Numbered from the stretch's first letter, positions 22,822-35,026 are shown. The stretch: DNA of 64,000 bases from Micropterus salmoides (GCF_014851395.1 NW_024041150.1:43946829-44010828); one strand, 5' to 3'. Notes: generated from the sequence alone by a model not told the origin. Made by a program: numbers and translations.

Positions 22822-23489
22822 TAGGGATGCACCGAATGTTCGGCCACAGAAATTAATCGGCCGGAAATAGCAAATCAATCACTTTCGGTGTTCAGCATAA
22901 TGCGTTAAAAGACATTTTAAAGTGTTTGCAGATGCTGTTCTGCTGAATTGTCTCCTAGCACATCCACTCCATCTGTGGCTGACTTCTTATTTCATTTTTA
23001 TTTCATTTTCTCTCTTTACAAAGACAAGTGTTGCAGTAGTCCTACCTCAAGAGAGGCTTCATGTTACGCGACACGAGAACCACATACATCATCATTTATC
23101 AAACCGGGTTAGACTTTAGCGCGAGGATACACATGTGACAACGTCTGGGTTTTAAAAATAAGGTGTCTGTACAGTATGGAAATAAGAAGAATTGGATTAT
23201 ATTCACAGAAAGTATAAAACATATTACATGTGTCCATTAAAAGTAAATGGACACTAAATGTAATTTACTTTACCGGACCCTCTCGGGCCTCAGACCCACC
23301 CACCAAAGTCTCTCCAAATCCTGTGTGAAAACTGAGTAAAAAGAACATTTTCACTGTTTAATTTATGCATTGGTAAAAAAATAAAAAAATGGAATAAAAT
23401 GTGAATGTACTTGTTTGGTATTCTGCAAATTTTTTCATTATATTCGGTTTCAGCCTCGGCCAAGAATTTTTATTTTCGGTGCATCCCTA
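22822..23489. mobile_element. hAT-type MITE
   Basis: Ends are tagggatgcaccgaatgttc and ttttcggtgcatcccta, inverted repeats of a very common fish hAT family. The 668-base interior is non-coding. Confidence 0.7.
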
Positions 23490-24690
23490 TTGTATTGTAG
23501 AGTTACCGTGCATTCACATGTGTCCAGCACGATGAGTGAGATTTCCAGTGTTGGCACAACGTTCACGGTGAAAAACACCACGGGAGTTCATAAGTTAACT
23601 GGTGTGAGCCTTCTGATGTCTAACGTTAAGTAGTAACGTGTAGTAGCCTCGGCTCGCCAGAGGGCGTCGCCATTGCTCCTTATGTAAACTCCTTTATAAT
23701 GCAGTCTATGCAGCTCCTTAGCTCTCTCCACAGAGTCATTTCCTCATTTATGCAACTGTAGATTTCTGTTTAAAAGGGCAGAGCAATGTTTACTGAGACA
23801 TTCAATAAAGAACTGTAACTGTTTAAATGACTAATGGTGATTTATTTGTTTTTGTCAGACTGGTGACAATAATAAATATTGTAATGTTCTGATTTACTGC
23901 TGGAGCTCAATACAGTTAGAAGATGATCTGCTCGTCTTCATTCCTGTGTCCTGACTGATACACCATCCTGTTTACTGTCCGAAAACCTTGATGAACTAGC
24001 CTTAATTTATTTATTACCTCACTAATAGTAATAATGAAAATCAATATGTGGTTGGCCACCACAGATAAATCAATGTACGTGAAACACTGGATCCTTCAGA
24101 TGTGGTTTGTTGTGAACATGCTGACCATCATACATGAGTGAGTGAGTCGGACATTTTACAGTGTTAAAAATCATCTCTCATTTCTGTACCTGTAGATAAA
24201 ATGTGTATATAATGTCCATAAAACTCTTGTTTTTCTATTATGTTATCTATTCTGTTTTTATTTAATGTTTATTGTCTTATCTCTCGTGTTGTATCTGCAG
24301 CTGCTCTCACAGGAGTGGGATCAATGAAGTCTCTCTTATCTAATTGACATTTCTTCGTATCAGCCGACATAAACACAGACATAGATTTATATCTACAGCC
24401 GATAACGGCTGATATATCGCCCAGCGCTACTCAAACTAATTTGACTCATAAAAATAAATAACTGCTACAGCTGAAATGATCAGTCTATTAACAGAAAATC
24501 AATGTGCAACTATTTTCATAATAAATTAATAATTAGGATAATTTTCCAAGGAAACATGGCGTGAAGGTGAATATTTGCTTTCTCTTTGGATGGTCAGCAG
24601 ATTAATCAATAAGAAGTTAGTTGCCGTCCTCATGATGGGTATTTGAAAACAAAGACGGATCAAATCTTAGTGTTTGTGCAGAATCACTCA
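23490..24690. other. Intergenic or 3' region of smim27-like gene
   Basis: No coding region recognised. If the exon ending at 24692 is spliced further, the 3' untranslated exon(s) of the smim27-like gene should lie in or beyond this stretch. Fragments of a MITE with gatatatcgcccag ends occur near 24400. Confidence 0.4.
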
Positions 24691-24704
24691 CCTGTTACTG
24701 GCGG

Positions 24705-25452
24705 TCAGTTTTGCAGGAGGAGGGCGGTCCTCTTCTCCAACAGCCAATAAGATGCGATCCTGCTGGCGTAGATCACATAAGACCAGGACAAGACCACGAC
24801 AGCCAGCAAGACCTGAGGGACAGAGAAACGACAGAGAAAAACTGAAAACAGCATCATGACACGAGGACGTGGAATAAAGACTAAGATCAGTGCAAAACCA
24901 ATTCATTTATTATTTATATTTTTAAAAAGTGACACGGAAAAATATGAATTAAAGATCATGTCATTGTACAGATATAAGGAAGCCACCAGACAAACGTGGT
25001 GTCTCATTCATGTTATAGGACATGCTGGTTTGGCTGCAACACTCTGCACTGACACTTTGTTACCTGCGCGCTGCTTACAAGTCAGAAACTCCCACCTGGC
25101 ATGAGTGCAGCTTTGACAGACAAAAAATGTTTTCTATTAATTAATCAAACAGTCTGAATGGATGCTTTATTCACGTGAACCTACAACATACTGTAACGTT
25201 ATATCCTTACTCTGATACTTTCTGCCCCACATTAAACCTGAGGTGAACTATTTCAGAAAACTCACTTTCTTTTGATGAGATGTATGTTAAATAAGAGTAT
25301 GTGTACAGTACATGAAACTTAAAGGCCTCAATGTTAAACCTGGCCAACAGCAAGCGGCTCATTATCTTCACTGAGAACAAGGTTAAAGTGAAATCAGGTG
25401 CATGTACCACAGAGTAGGTCCTGTCCAGAGCCCGTCTGCTGAAGGTCGCCAT
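24705..25452 (-). CDS. smim27: Small integral membrane protein, SMIM27-like
   Basis: Two coding exons: 25452-25408 (15 codons, donor gtacat) and 24812-24705 (35 codons plus TGA; acceptor ctgtccctcag). The second exon continues untranslated to a clear donor at 24692 (AACAG/gtgagtg). The product has 50 residues: a short basic N-terminus (MATFSRRALDRTYSV), one hydrophobic helix (about 14-31) and a short basic C-terminus. It matches, from memory, the pattern of human SMIM27: SRR-x-LD-x-x-YSV followed by LLA, SW and IYAS in the same spacing. Function of that family is not established. The C-terminal 20 residues differ from the human form. The stop is 13 bases before the splice junction, so no nonsense-mediated decay is expected. 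It is the only conserved non-immune gene I see here. Confidence 0.62.
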
Positions 25453-25539
25453 CCTCTTGTTTAAGAGAGATTTAACACGCTGAAACACTTAAAGGCACAG
25501 TTTGTTTTGTTTAGCTCACTTTCCTCTTTCCTCCTCCCA

Positions 25540-26330
25540 CTCCGTCTTCTTCTTCTTCGTGGCTTTATGGCGGTGGGGACCCTGAAATGCTGCATTGCCG
25601 CCACCTAATGGAAAACACCCGGGTGACAACCCAAAGTATTCACATTCAAAACAAAGTCTGAGTTGGTGTAAACTCTTCTCTCAGTGTAATGTCTCTCCTC
25701 CTGAAATGTCCACAATGTGCAAGAATCTGCTTGCAGCGTCCAACACTGTCTTGTTCCTCTTTCATTTACTTTTCATTTCAACAAGACAGTTTACCACCAG
25801 AAATCATCTCTTGTCCCTCTGCTGTTCCTTTTCTAATGCTGCTCGTGTCTCCTTTCCTCCCCCTCTCTTGGTATCTTCAGTGTATAAAAGACCCTCTTCT
25901 GCTCTGATCTCACTCGCTTTTATTCTTTTTCCTGACACTGTGCTGACCCTGCATGGTGTTTTCCATCACAGTGAATGCACTTTCCTTGCTCCTGCTCTTC
26001 TTCACTCTCCTCCCTTTCACACTTCTTGTTCTTCCCACACGTCTCAAATCTTCTGACTCCTCTACGTACTGCAGCAACACGTCCATGTTCCTGACAGCAG
26101 AAACATCTCAGCTCTCTCATACAGCCTCAACCTGTAACATATAAAATCCTTTCTGGCATCTCCCCCCCTCAAACGTCAGATCCACTGAGTAACTTTCTCT
26201 CCTTGTAGGCAGGGTGTCAGTCTTCTTCTTGTTCTGCTGTTTCTGTTCCTGATGCTGGTTACTGATGGACGGCAGGTTCATCTTCAGAAACTTTCTGCTT
26301 CGTCCTGTCAGTGAAATCACAGCTGGACCG
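25540..26330 (-). mobile_element. Decayed ORF1 of a non-LTR retrotransposon (zinc-knuckle protein)
   Basis: The minus strand at 26120-25920 reads CFCCQEHGRVAAV and further Cys/His pairs (CIHCDGKHHAGSAQC), the zinc-knuckle array of ORF1 proteins in fish I/Nimb- or Tx1-type LINEs. Stops and a lost cysteine show decay. The end at 25545-25615 (ttcttcttcttc, then a tatggcggtgggg / ttgccgccacc pair) is a repeat border known from many fish loci. Confidence 0.5.
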
Positions 26331-26399
26331 AGCTGCTCTGCACCACAAGGAGGAGCCTCCTCTGATGAAAATCATCATCACTGTTTGAGTCTCAGTTCT

Positions 26400-27389
26400 T
26401 CTGCATCTCATTCAGCTGCTCCCTGCATCTTCCATATTGTTTAGGTCCAGTGGTTGTTTCATTTTTTCTTGCCAGCATGTTTGTTTTATATTCTGTCCAT
26501 TTATCAGAAGACAGGTCTCGTTGTGCGAGTGCAGCATGTAGCAGAAACGTTGGTAGGTTGTTTAGAGCTGCACATGCTCAGTGCAGTCCGAGTCGGCTTG
26601 ACAACAGAAGCAGCTTCACTCTGAGCCCAGCAGAGGGCCGTGTTCAACTGTGCATATGAAACAGTGTGGAGGTGAAACACATGTGTCCTGAGATTAGTGT
26701 TGCTCACAGGTTTATATATTGATGATTGTTGTGTACATGAATACACTGAAACCAGGCTGTATGATTATTTTAACCTGTTTTCAGAACCAGATCTCAGACT
26801 TCAGACTAAAGTGTTTGTCTGCTGTGAGGCAGAGATAAATAAGGCGTTCAGAACTTCAGTGGCATCAGCTCCTGTTTCTGATGTGACGCCCTGCAGCGAG
26901 CCAGCAGTTTGCAACAGTTACAAGGGACAGTGGTGAACTGAACAATCCACGACAACATTCACTCAGTGTCCAGTTTATTAGGTACAGCTGGCAGTCTTGT
27001 AATAAATAATGAGTAAGTTTAAGTTTATAATGTTCAGCTTGTGCTGATTCAGCTGTTTGGTCATTTTGGAGGATGCAGTTTGGGCTTCTGATGAACTGCT
27101 TTGTGTTACACTGACAGATGTTTCTAATATTTTATCCTTCCCCGTTTAAATCAATGAGGCTAAAAAACATAAAGAAACAGGAACATGTAATAAAATATGT
27201 AGAAATGTTTAAATAATCTAAATTGCATATCGTATGTTTTTCTCAACTTATTTCTAAAATTAATTTTAAAATGTTTAAAGTTGTCTGTAGCTGATCTGAC
27301 TGAGGCCTCGTTCAGACTGCCAGTGGAGGTGCCAAAAATGTGCAGTTTCTCGAATGTCCACTTGAGGCCGTCTCTAAAAGCCAGGTCCA
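26400..27389. other. Spacer stretch without recognised gene
   Basis: Short open frames only; nothing recognised. Confidence 0.5.
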
Positions 27390-28400
27390 ACTCTCCGTCT
27401 TAAAGGGTCCTCCAGGCCTTTGGGTATTACCCTATTAGGTATAACTGGGGACTGTTAGCAGTTTTTAGAGGCACATAGAACAGTTTTAATTGTGTCTAGG
27501 ATCATCCAGAATTCAAGAGTTGCACCCTGGCAGATTCCTAAGTGGTCAGTATACAGGGTAATGCGTCCTATCATGTAGGTGACAAATCATGACAGGGCTA
27601 GATCGAGAATCCTGATCCACAAGTTGATGATAATTAATTTAGGGCACCCCTGTATCAGAGTCAGGAGTCTCAAAGGCTGATCTGGAGACCACTGGTCCAT
27701 ACAACAGAAGAGGAGCCATAAGGTCAGAATAGCAGTAAGCTCCAGGTTCTCGCTCACTCACTAGAGAAAGACAGTTGTTGTGGTTGCATCGGCGGTGTTA
27801 TTGGCCGTGTTTGAGATGAGCTCTCTGGTCGAGATGTCCTCGATCGTTGTGGTATTCAGGTGTTGCAACATTTTTCTCTTGTTCTCTTTGGGTTTTTGTC
27901 TTTCACTTTGATCACAAGTGAGTCTGTAAAACCCCAATATCTCTTTTTTGGAAGTACAATGAGGCAGGTGTTGTTACGTGCAGATGTTGGGAATCTTATT
28001 TCTTTCTCCATATATCCATGATTTTCTAACTGGTAATGGCTTGGATCCCCATGTGCAGGACCATCCTGGTTCTCCTAACTCTGCATGTATCCTAGTATCT
28101 TGCACATTCATTGTTTCCTTCTTCTGTACCTGTAGCGTTCATAGCTTGAGTCCTTCGTTTCCTGCTGTTTGGAAATCCTGCAGAGCTTCTAATACTTCGG
28201 TGATGTTTTCTGTCCTAGTGACATTATGAAGTGCTTCGCTCTCAGGGAAAAGACAACAATAGACAGTCCAGACAATATAAGGATGTGATGGCAGTACGAG
28301 GAGCTGAATACTATTTGTGCCAGAGAGGATGATAGAGGAACACCGCAACGGCGCCGCACCGACTCCAGCAGCAGGCAGGCAAGAACCCTAACCACCATCA
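27390..28400 (-). pseudogene. Decayed coding stretch, unassigned
   Basis: The minus strand carries long, frameshifted open stretches with protein-like composition: Asn-x-Thr sites, Cys-rich words and a hydrophobic Leu/Trp/Cys-rich segment around 27650-27760, then a second one. This would fit the membrane-proximal part of a glycoprotein, perhaps of an old retroelement, but I recognise no diagnostic motif and leave it unassigned. Several in-frame stops make it non-functional. Confidence 0.25.
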
Positions 28401-28914
28401 ACCCCCCTTCCCATTTGTGTATGTGTACTGCATTGTGTTGGATGCATGTTGTGGTTGGTGAAGTGTGGTGAAGGAGTGGAAATAAGGTGCACGGTAACTA
28501 AGGTGCAGTTAAAATTGGGGTGGTGGTTGCTACACAATTGGAGTGAGTAAGAAGGCACTGATTCGACTCGGGAAATCGACTCGTGGCTCAATTTCAACTG
28601 TGAGACAAAAATATCTGACATGTCAGAAATGTATCTGATGACATCCAATGGTTGTGCACAAGCTGCATGTCATTGTACACTTCACATCAAATGACGCCAG
28701 ACGAATCTGATATGTGGACTCTAAACTAGAAAATTGGGTGAGAAACAGGCTCAGGTGTCCAGCTTTGGGGCCCCGGGGAGGTGAGGACAGGACCTCACTA
28801 CAGGACATGCCCCCCTGAGAACCCAAACCATGATCTTTCCTAAACCTAACCAAGCAGGCTTTGTCTAACAGAGACACTGCCTGGCCAAAACTGCCCCTCT
28901 CTCAAAGACTGAAG

Positions 28915-29165
28915 TGAACTTGAGGTGTGGATGAAACACAACTTCGTCCAGTTTAACAGCTCAAAAACTGACTCAGTTCTTTTTGGCTCCCCACATCAAA
29001 CCCAGTCATCCTCCATAACCGGTATTACTCCCCAATAGTCACCAATCTTGGCCTAAGATTTGACCCACAACTCACCTCTGAAGCCCCATATTCAACACCT
29101 CTGAAAATCACAGTGGATTTGAATTTCACCACCCCGATGAACACTTTCCACAGACTAGCCAATAG
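28915..29165 (+). mobile_element. Decayed L2-type reverse transcriptase fragment
   Basis: The plus strand reads pieces of the region after the catalytic motif of L2-type reverse transcriptases (words like LTDSVLFG, SPHQTQ and TNLGLRFDPQL with frame changes). Stops and short deletions are frequent. Confidence 0.45.
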
Positions 29166-29591
29166 TGATGATTTCAATTAATTTTGATAAAGACAGGACT
29201 GTCTGTGCAGCCTTGCTGTTGTGTTAGCCCTTGTGTATTTGTCCTCTTCTAACTTGTCCAAGGGTGTGACCTGTCTCTCAGTATGTGTCAGCCTTGTGGC
29301 TCAGTACAACCTGGTCAGTAAACACAAAGTTTATTTCCTGTTTGAGAAAAAACCACAATGGTGACACACAAAGAGGAAGGAGTTGGGTTTTAGTTGGTGT
29401 GAGTGGTAAATGTTAATGTTTAAAATGGAGGGATCATCTTTACCGTGGCTGCTAGGTAGGTAAGAATCTATCTAATATGTTAATATTTGTCTCCACGTTG
29501 TTTTAAAGATTAGTTCTAAAACATTTCTGGTGATTTTTAGAGCAGAAGCGAGTTATAGAGTGAATACAAAGACTGAATACAGCCAAACTGA

Positions 29592-30179
29592 AGGTTGGGA
29601 GGGTTACTTACTAATTACTAAAAATGCATTCAGTAATGTATTCCAAGTACCACAAAATAAAAGAAATGTAACCTGATCACTTGTAGTTACTTTTGGATTA
29701 CTTAAATACTGAATAGTATCATATTCGATGGAGAAATATTAGAAATACGGAAAAAATAATTTCTAGTTTTCTGCTGCTCTGCCTCAACTCTGTGATTCAC
29801 AGAGTTTCACGATAAAACACAAACTTTACTTGTGGCTGAAGTTAGTTAACAGCTAACTCAATTAGCTGTGCAACCACTGCTTAAATGTGCTCACTCTGCC
29901 TGTACTGGGAGCTCGGAGCGCCGGGGGAGTGTTAGTGTTCTCTTTACACTGTATAAAGGTATTTACGCCTGTACACAAGCACTGGAGGATTTCAGGACAG
30001 GTTTACAGAAACGCGTAGATAGACTATATATAAAAAACATATATGGAGGCAAACAGCACTGCGTTTTCCGTTTCCTGGAAACTTTCTGCTTAAAGTAATC
30101 CCTATGAGTAATCCCCGACTTTTCAAAATGTCCTAATAATGTAACGCCTTTACATGTAATCTGTTACTCCCCAACCCTG
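29592..30179. mobile_element. MITE with ggttgggagggttac ends
   Basis: The left end (aaggttgggagggttactta) and right end (gtaatctgttactccccaac) are imperfect inverted repeats around GGTTGGG(G)AGT-type sequence, typical of a fish repeat whose interior is rich in gtaatc/gattac words. Interior non-coding. Confidence 0.5.
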
Positions 30180-30192
30180 CGGACGATATATA

Positions 30193-30992
30193 TTAGGACT
30201 GTTCCAGACTAACAATATACATAGTCGTATCTGAATTGTCAAGTAATGCCTATAGTCGACAGATCATCAAATCATATGTGTGTGCTTGTGCGGCGGTGGT
30301 TATACACGCTTGCTCCGCTTTAAATCTTGAGAAACTGCAGAGCTGTAGTCTCTATTCTCTAGTCTCTGCTGTAACTTACACTGTATATTTCCTCTAACCT
30401 GAAGCTTATTGTGACCCTCTTCTCTCCGATCACCTGCCATTCGCCGGTCTTGAGCAGAGTTTTGCGTGCAACTTAATGCACGTTGCGGTTTCTCGGGGGT
30501 CTATTTCAAGTAACTGTTTATAAATGATATGTCTTATAAATTATCTTTGTGTGGTTCCTCAATGTTGATAAATGATCCAAACATCCTGCGAGGTGCGGAC
30601 AAGTCGGCACAACACCGGCACAGCTGGTGCTCTGTCTCTCTACCTGACAACATTTCGCACATGTGCACTGAAGGCCCCTTCATTAAAGGTTAGGGTTACA
30701 ATTTTGGATTTATTTACGCACTCTAAAATACTCATTAAAAGCTTCTTTCTTGTTACATTCTTATTTACTGCATTATTGTGTTGAAATTTATATCATTGTA
30801 GGCTGTATTTTAACTTATTGGGAGAAAACCGGTAGTTCTATGTAAAATCAGACATTGAGCATCCCCATGTCTCCAAAATGGTTTTATCCTCATTGCTTAA
30901 CTCCACTGCGAAGATTCAACGGTGAGATTGGCAGTCAAATCAGGCTCCACCCATTGAAGCATTGAATATTCAACTATTCGGGGTCAGCCCTA
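30193..30992. mobile_element. Possible hAT-type MITE
   Basis: The right end gaatattcaactattcgggg then tcagcccta is characteristic of a fish hAT family. The left end, taggactgttccagac, is a diverged partner. No transposase inside. Confidence 0.4.
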
Positions 30993-31204
30993 ATATGCAT
31001 ATTAGCTAAAACAAGAAATCAGGAATTTCAGTGATCAATATTTGGTAATATGGCAGCAAAGAACAATGAAACACATGCATCACAGTGAGTTTTCATTTTC
31101 AAAAAATAAATAGTTATTTGAATTCTTACAATATATGATTAAATAGGAGGAGGAGGAAAGGATGTAGAAAACATTTCCTTAAATTAATATGATGCCTTTG
31201 TGAA

Positions 31205-32123
31205 GTTAAAAAATGGATGTCAAATAATTTCCTCCAGCTGAACTCAGACAAAACAGAAATCCTGGTCATCGGGTCCCAGCAGATGGCAAATCAAATACTG
31301 CCATCTGCTGGTTCCCTAGTAAATCACATTAAGCCTGTGGCAAAGAACCTTGGTGTTTGGTTTGATAGTAATTTAAATTTCGAGCAGCACACCACAAAGC
31401 TTGTTCAATCATGTTTTTATCAACTTAGAAATATAGCTAAAATTCGATCTATGTTAACTTTTAAGGACACCGAGACCATTTTACACGCCTTCATCTCATC
31501 ACGCCTGGATTATTGCAACAGCCTTTTCACCTGTTTAACCCAAAAATCTATTGATCGACTCCAGACTGTCCAGAACTCAGCTGCCAGGCTTTTAACCAGA
31601 ACAAAGAAATATGACCACATTACTCCTATTTTAGCTTCATTACACTGGCTCCCAGTATGTTTTAGAATTGACTTTAAAATTCTATTGATCACTTTTAAAG
31701 CTCTTCATGGCCTCTCGCCTTGTTATATTTCTGAACTTTTAGTCCCATACACACCAGCACGTACCTTGAGATCCTCGGGCAGAGGTCTGTTGTCTGTTCC
31801 AGAGTCTCGACTGAAAACTAAAGGGGACAGAGCGTTTGCTGTCAGGGCCCCGAGGCTCTGGAACAGCCTGCCCGAGGAAATCAGGTCGGCTGAGTCAGTG
31901 AACTCTTTTAAGTCCCTTCTTAAAACATACTTTTATAGGAGAGCTTTTCCCGATCTTATTTGACTTTATTTTATCCCTTTTATTTTATTGTATTTTACTA
32001 ATTTTATATTAAATTTTCATGCTCTTATCTTTTTTTTTGTATTATTCTTTACACTTGTTAAAGCACTTTGTAACTTGTTTTTGAAAAGTGCTCTACAAAT
32101 AAGGATTATTATTATTATTATTA
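31205..32123 (+). mobile_element. 5'-truncated L2-type LINE with open reverse-transcriptase end
   Basis: An open frame of 248 codons (31217-31963) covers the C-terminal part of an L2-type reverse transcriptase: LNSDKTEILVIG, NLGVWFDSNL, ISSRLDYCNSLF, LHWLPV and PRLWNSLPEEIRSAES. The 3' region (gtgctctacaaataaggatt) ends in an ATT repeat tail, diagnostic of the family. The start is a truncation, not a real start codon. It is still open and so probably a fairly recent insertion. Its tail touches the tail of the opposite-strand L2 at 32127. Confidence 0.85.
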
Positions 32124-32126
32124 TAT

Positions 32127-33795
32127 GTAAAGAATTCTCTACATTTACATTTACTCATTATACAGATGCTTTAATCCAAAGCGACTTACATTTGAAAAAC
32201 AACATACAAGCAACAACAGAGCATCAAATACAGCACAAGATCTACAACTGACAATACATACTTATGAGAGGAAGTGATCTTGGAAGAGATGAGTTTTCAA
32301 GAGCTTCTTGAAGTTAGAGAGGGATCTGATGGCGTGTGGTAGCTCGTTCCACCATCGTGGTGTCACAGATGAGACCAGCCGGGACCGGGATTGCCTTGTG
32401 TGAAGGGATGGCAGAGCCAGGCGGCGTTTGTTGGAGGAGTGTAGCGGCGGCATTAGTGACTTGATTCTGGAGGCCATGGGTAGCCAGAGGAGGTCACATA
32501 TTAATAGAGTGACATGACTCCTTTCGGGCAGATGAAAATCCTTAAGTTTCCTTATGTTGTATAGGACAAAGCAGCACGACCGAGAGACAGCAGCAACATG
32601 TAAAGGACAGCTGGTCATCAAACATGACACCGAAGTTTCTCACCACCCTGGCTGGAGTGATGGTTGCGGAGTCAATTTGTAGTTTGATGTTATGGTGGAT
32701 AGATTGCTTAGCTGGAATGACCAAGAGTTCATGGATAACTGGCAAGCCTTCATCCATGCAGATATGTCCGAGAGACAGTCTGTGATCCGCGCCGAGATGG
32801 TGGTTGCTTGGCAGGAAGGATAGGTACAGTTGCGTATCGTCTGCGTAGCAGTAAGAGAAGCCGTGCAAGCGAATGATCGGCCCCAGTGAGGTGGTGTAAA
32901 TTGGGGCACCCCTGTGGAGAGGCAGTGGGAGGACGATAATTTTCCTTGCCACAAACCATTGTAGGAACGCCCCGAGAGGTAGGATTCAAACCACAGGAGT
33001 GCTTTACTCGAGATGCCCATTGCTGAGAGTGCAGATAGCAGGATCCTGTGGTTGACTGTGTCAAAGGCAGCTGGTCAAGCAGGATAAGAACTGAGGATTA
33101 CGCTGCAGCTTTAGCTGACCTTAGGGCTTCTGTTACAGACAAAATAGCAGTTTCAGTCGAGTGGCCACTCTTAAAACCAGACTGATATGGATCTAGGAGG
33201 TCATTCCGTGAGAGGAATTCTGAGACCTGTTTGAGGACTGCCCCTTCAATAGTTTTGGATAAAAATGGTACTTTGCTCTCTGATACAGTTCTGATACTTT
33301 CTGTCTGCAAGGTGCTTGACCTCTTTCTTGTCCGAAACTACCTAACAGTCACACCTCTACACATGTCGGACCACTATTTCATTCAGTTCACAGCATGCCT
33401 ACAGGAACAGCCCATTGTTCTAGCACTGTTGGTCTCACACCGCCGCAACCTCCGCAACCTGTCTCCCACTCATTTTCCTCAGTGGTAGCTTCCGCTCTAC
33501 CTTCCCTCAACACATTTTCCTCACTCGAGGTCAATGATGCTGCACAATCTCTGTGCTCTACACTGAGCTCGTGCCTGGATAGCCTGTGTCCTCTATCCAC
33601 CGAGCCTGCTCGCCCAAACCAGTCCCACCCGTGGCTAACTGATACCATCTGTGGGCTCTGTACTGACCTCAGAGCCACTGAAATAAAATGGCAAAAACCA
33701 AAGACCCTGCCGACCTTAAGGGCTACCAATTGCTCCTGTCCTCCTTGTCAACAAGCATCAGTGCTGCCTAAACTGCATGTTTGCTTGATCAGTTC
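32127..33795 (-). mobile_element. L2-type LINE with inverted 5' part (right arm)
   Basis: The minus strand from about 33265 down to 32127 holds the reverse transcriptase with its catalytic motif (CYADDTQLYLSF near 32860), the conserved end (PRWWNELPHAIRSL) and a 3' tail (agtcgctttggattaaagca) typical of fish L2 elements. The plus strand 33270-33795 holds the endonuclease end and linker, which belong upstream. Frameshifts and stops break the frame. The part 32127-32990 lies outside the sequenced left arm because that arm ends at the gap. Confidence 0.8.
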
Positions 33796-33932
33796 ATATG
33801 AAAAGAAAACTACCCAAATATTCATAAAATATTTAGTTTTTATGTGTTTACTGAGTCAAGAACAGGTCACAGTGACTGGAGGCTCAGAAAAGGTGGAGAA
33901 CTAAAGCTGAAACTAACACATTGCTGAGTTTG

Positions 33933-34049
33933 ATGGCAGGAAAGCAGACGGCGACAGTTTCAGTCCGCAGCTCCTCCTCCTTCACCACAACCACCTCCTT
34001 ATGTGTGAAGGTTTTGGTATTGCTGGTTTCACTAAGTTCAAATGTTCAT
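33933..34049 (+). other. Candidate signal-peptide exon of the Fc-receptor-like gene (right arm)
   Basis: An ATG at 33933 opens 39 codons ending in a hydrophobic run (SLCVKVLVLLVSLSS), followed by a plausible donor (gtaatg at 34050). The run recalls the signal peptides of fish Fc-receptor-like proteins, but the start is 20-odd residues further upstream than usual and the splice phase (0) does not fit the phase-1 entry of the Ig exon. The mirror lies at about 17582-17466. Weak evidence. Confidence 0.25.
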
Positions 34050-34676
34050 GTAATGTATATGTTTATTAGTTCTGCTGCAGAATTCCTGTTGATGCTCAGA
34101 TTATTTGAGTCCTTCCCCTGAAATATAACCATTTGCTTTAAATGATCAGTTCTTTCATGCAACTGTCTTTCTGAAAAGCTGGCTGTGTGTAAAACTGTTC
34201 TAGTGTCTGTCCAGTGCACACACAGTGCGTGGTTGCAGGCTGGAAAATAAGTGTGCATATCATTCATTACCTCTGTTTTAATGTGTCATCCTCATGTATA
34301 GTACTTTAACTACATTTTTAGGAAAACTGGCAACAGGAACTTAAACTAGAGGTGAGTTGTGCTGTGTTCATACGGCAAACCACAAGTTCACTCACACACA
34401 CAGACACAATCTTCACCAGGTTGACAACACGTGCAGTATTTAGAAAACACTTCAAAGTGAGAATGCACCACCAAATAGAAACAATGCCAGATGTGTTCGA
34501 TGTATTTTTGCTCCTGTTTAGTCTTTTTAAGTCGAGCTTGATGTAAGCTAGGTATGCTTTTGGGACCACCCTATTAGATCCACCCTTCAATGATTCTGTC
34601 ACAAAGGAAAAGACAACACCACTAACATTACAAACTGTAAAAATGGACACCAGCTCAGCTTAGATATGTACTACTC

Positions 34677-34956
34677 AGTATATTACATTGAACAAAATTA
34701 TAAACGCAACACTTTTTTCCGCCCCCATTCATCATGAGCTGAACTCAAAGATATAATACTTTCTCTATGTACACAAAAGGCCCATTTCTCTCAAATATTT
34801 TTCAGAAATCTGTCAAAATCTGTGGTAGTGAGCACTTCTCCTTTGCCGAGATAATCCGTCCACTTCACAGGTGTGGCACATCAAGATGCTGATCAGACAG
34901 CATGGGGATTGCACAGGTGTGCCTTAGGCTGGCCACAATAAAAGGCTTTTATTGGC
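34677..34956. mobile_element. DNA-transposon terminal fragment next to Fc-receptor-like gene (right arm)
   Basis: Mirror of 16547-16838, immediately upstream of the Ig exon starting at 35027. Confidence 0.6.
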
Positions 34957-35026
34957 ACGTCTTAGAGTTAGTGTTGATGAAGCTGTGTGTAAATGATGAA
35001 ATGCTGTAGTTTGTCTCTGTGTTGAG

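Noticed and set aside
24688..24906. Seventy-two-codon minus-strand frame overlapping the smim27-like exon
   Set aside because: It is a different reading frame running through the intron; the spliced frame with the membrane helix explains the exon better.
25595..26056. 153-codon plus-strand open frame rich in Ser/Phe/Leu
   Set aside because: It is the antisense shadow of the decayed LINE zinc-knuckle frame on the minus strand.
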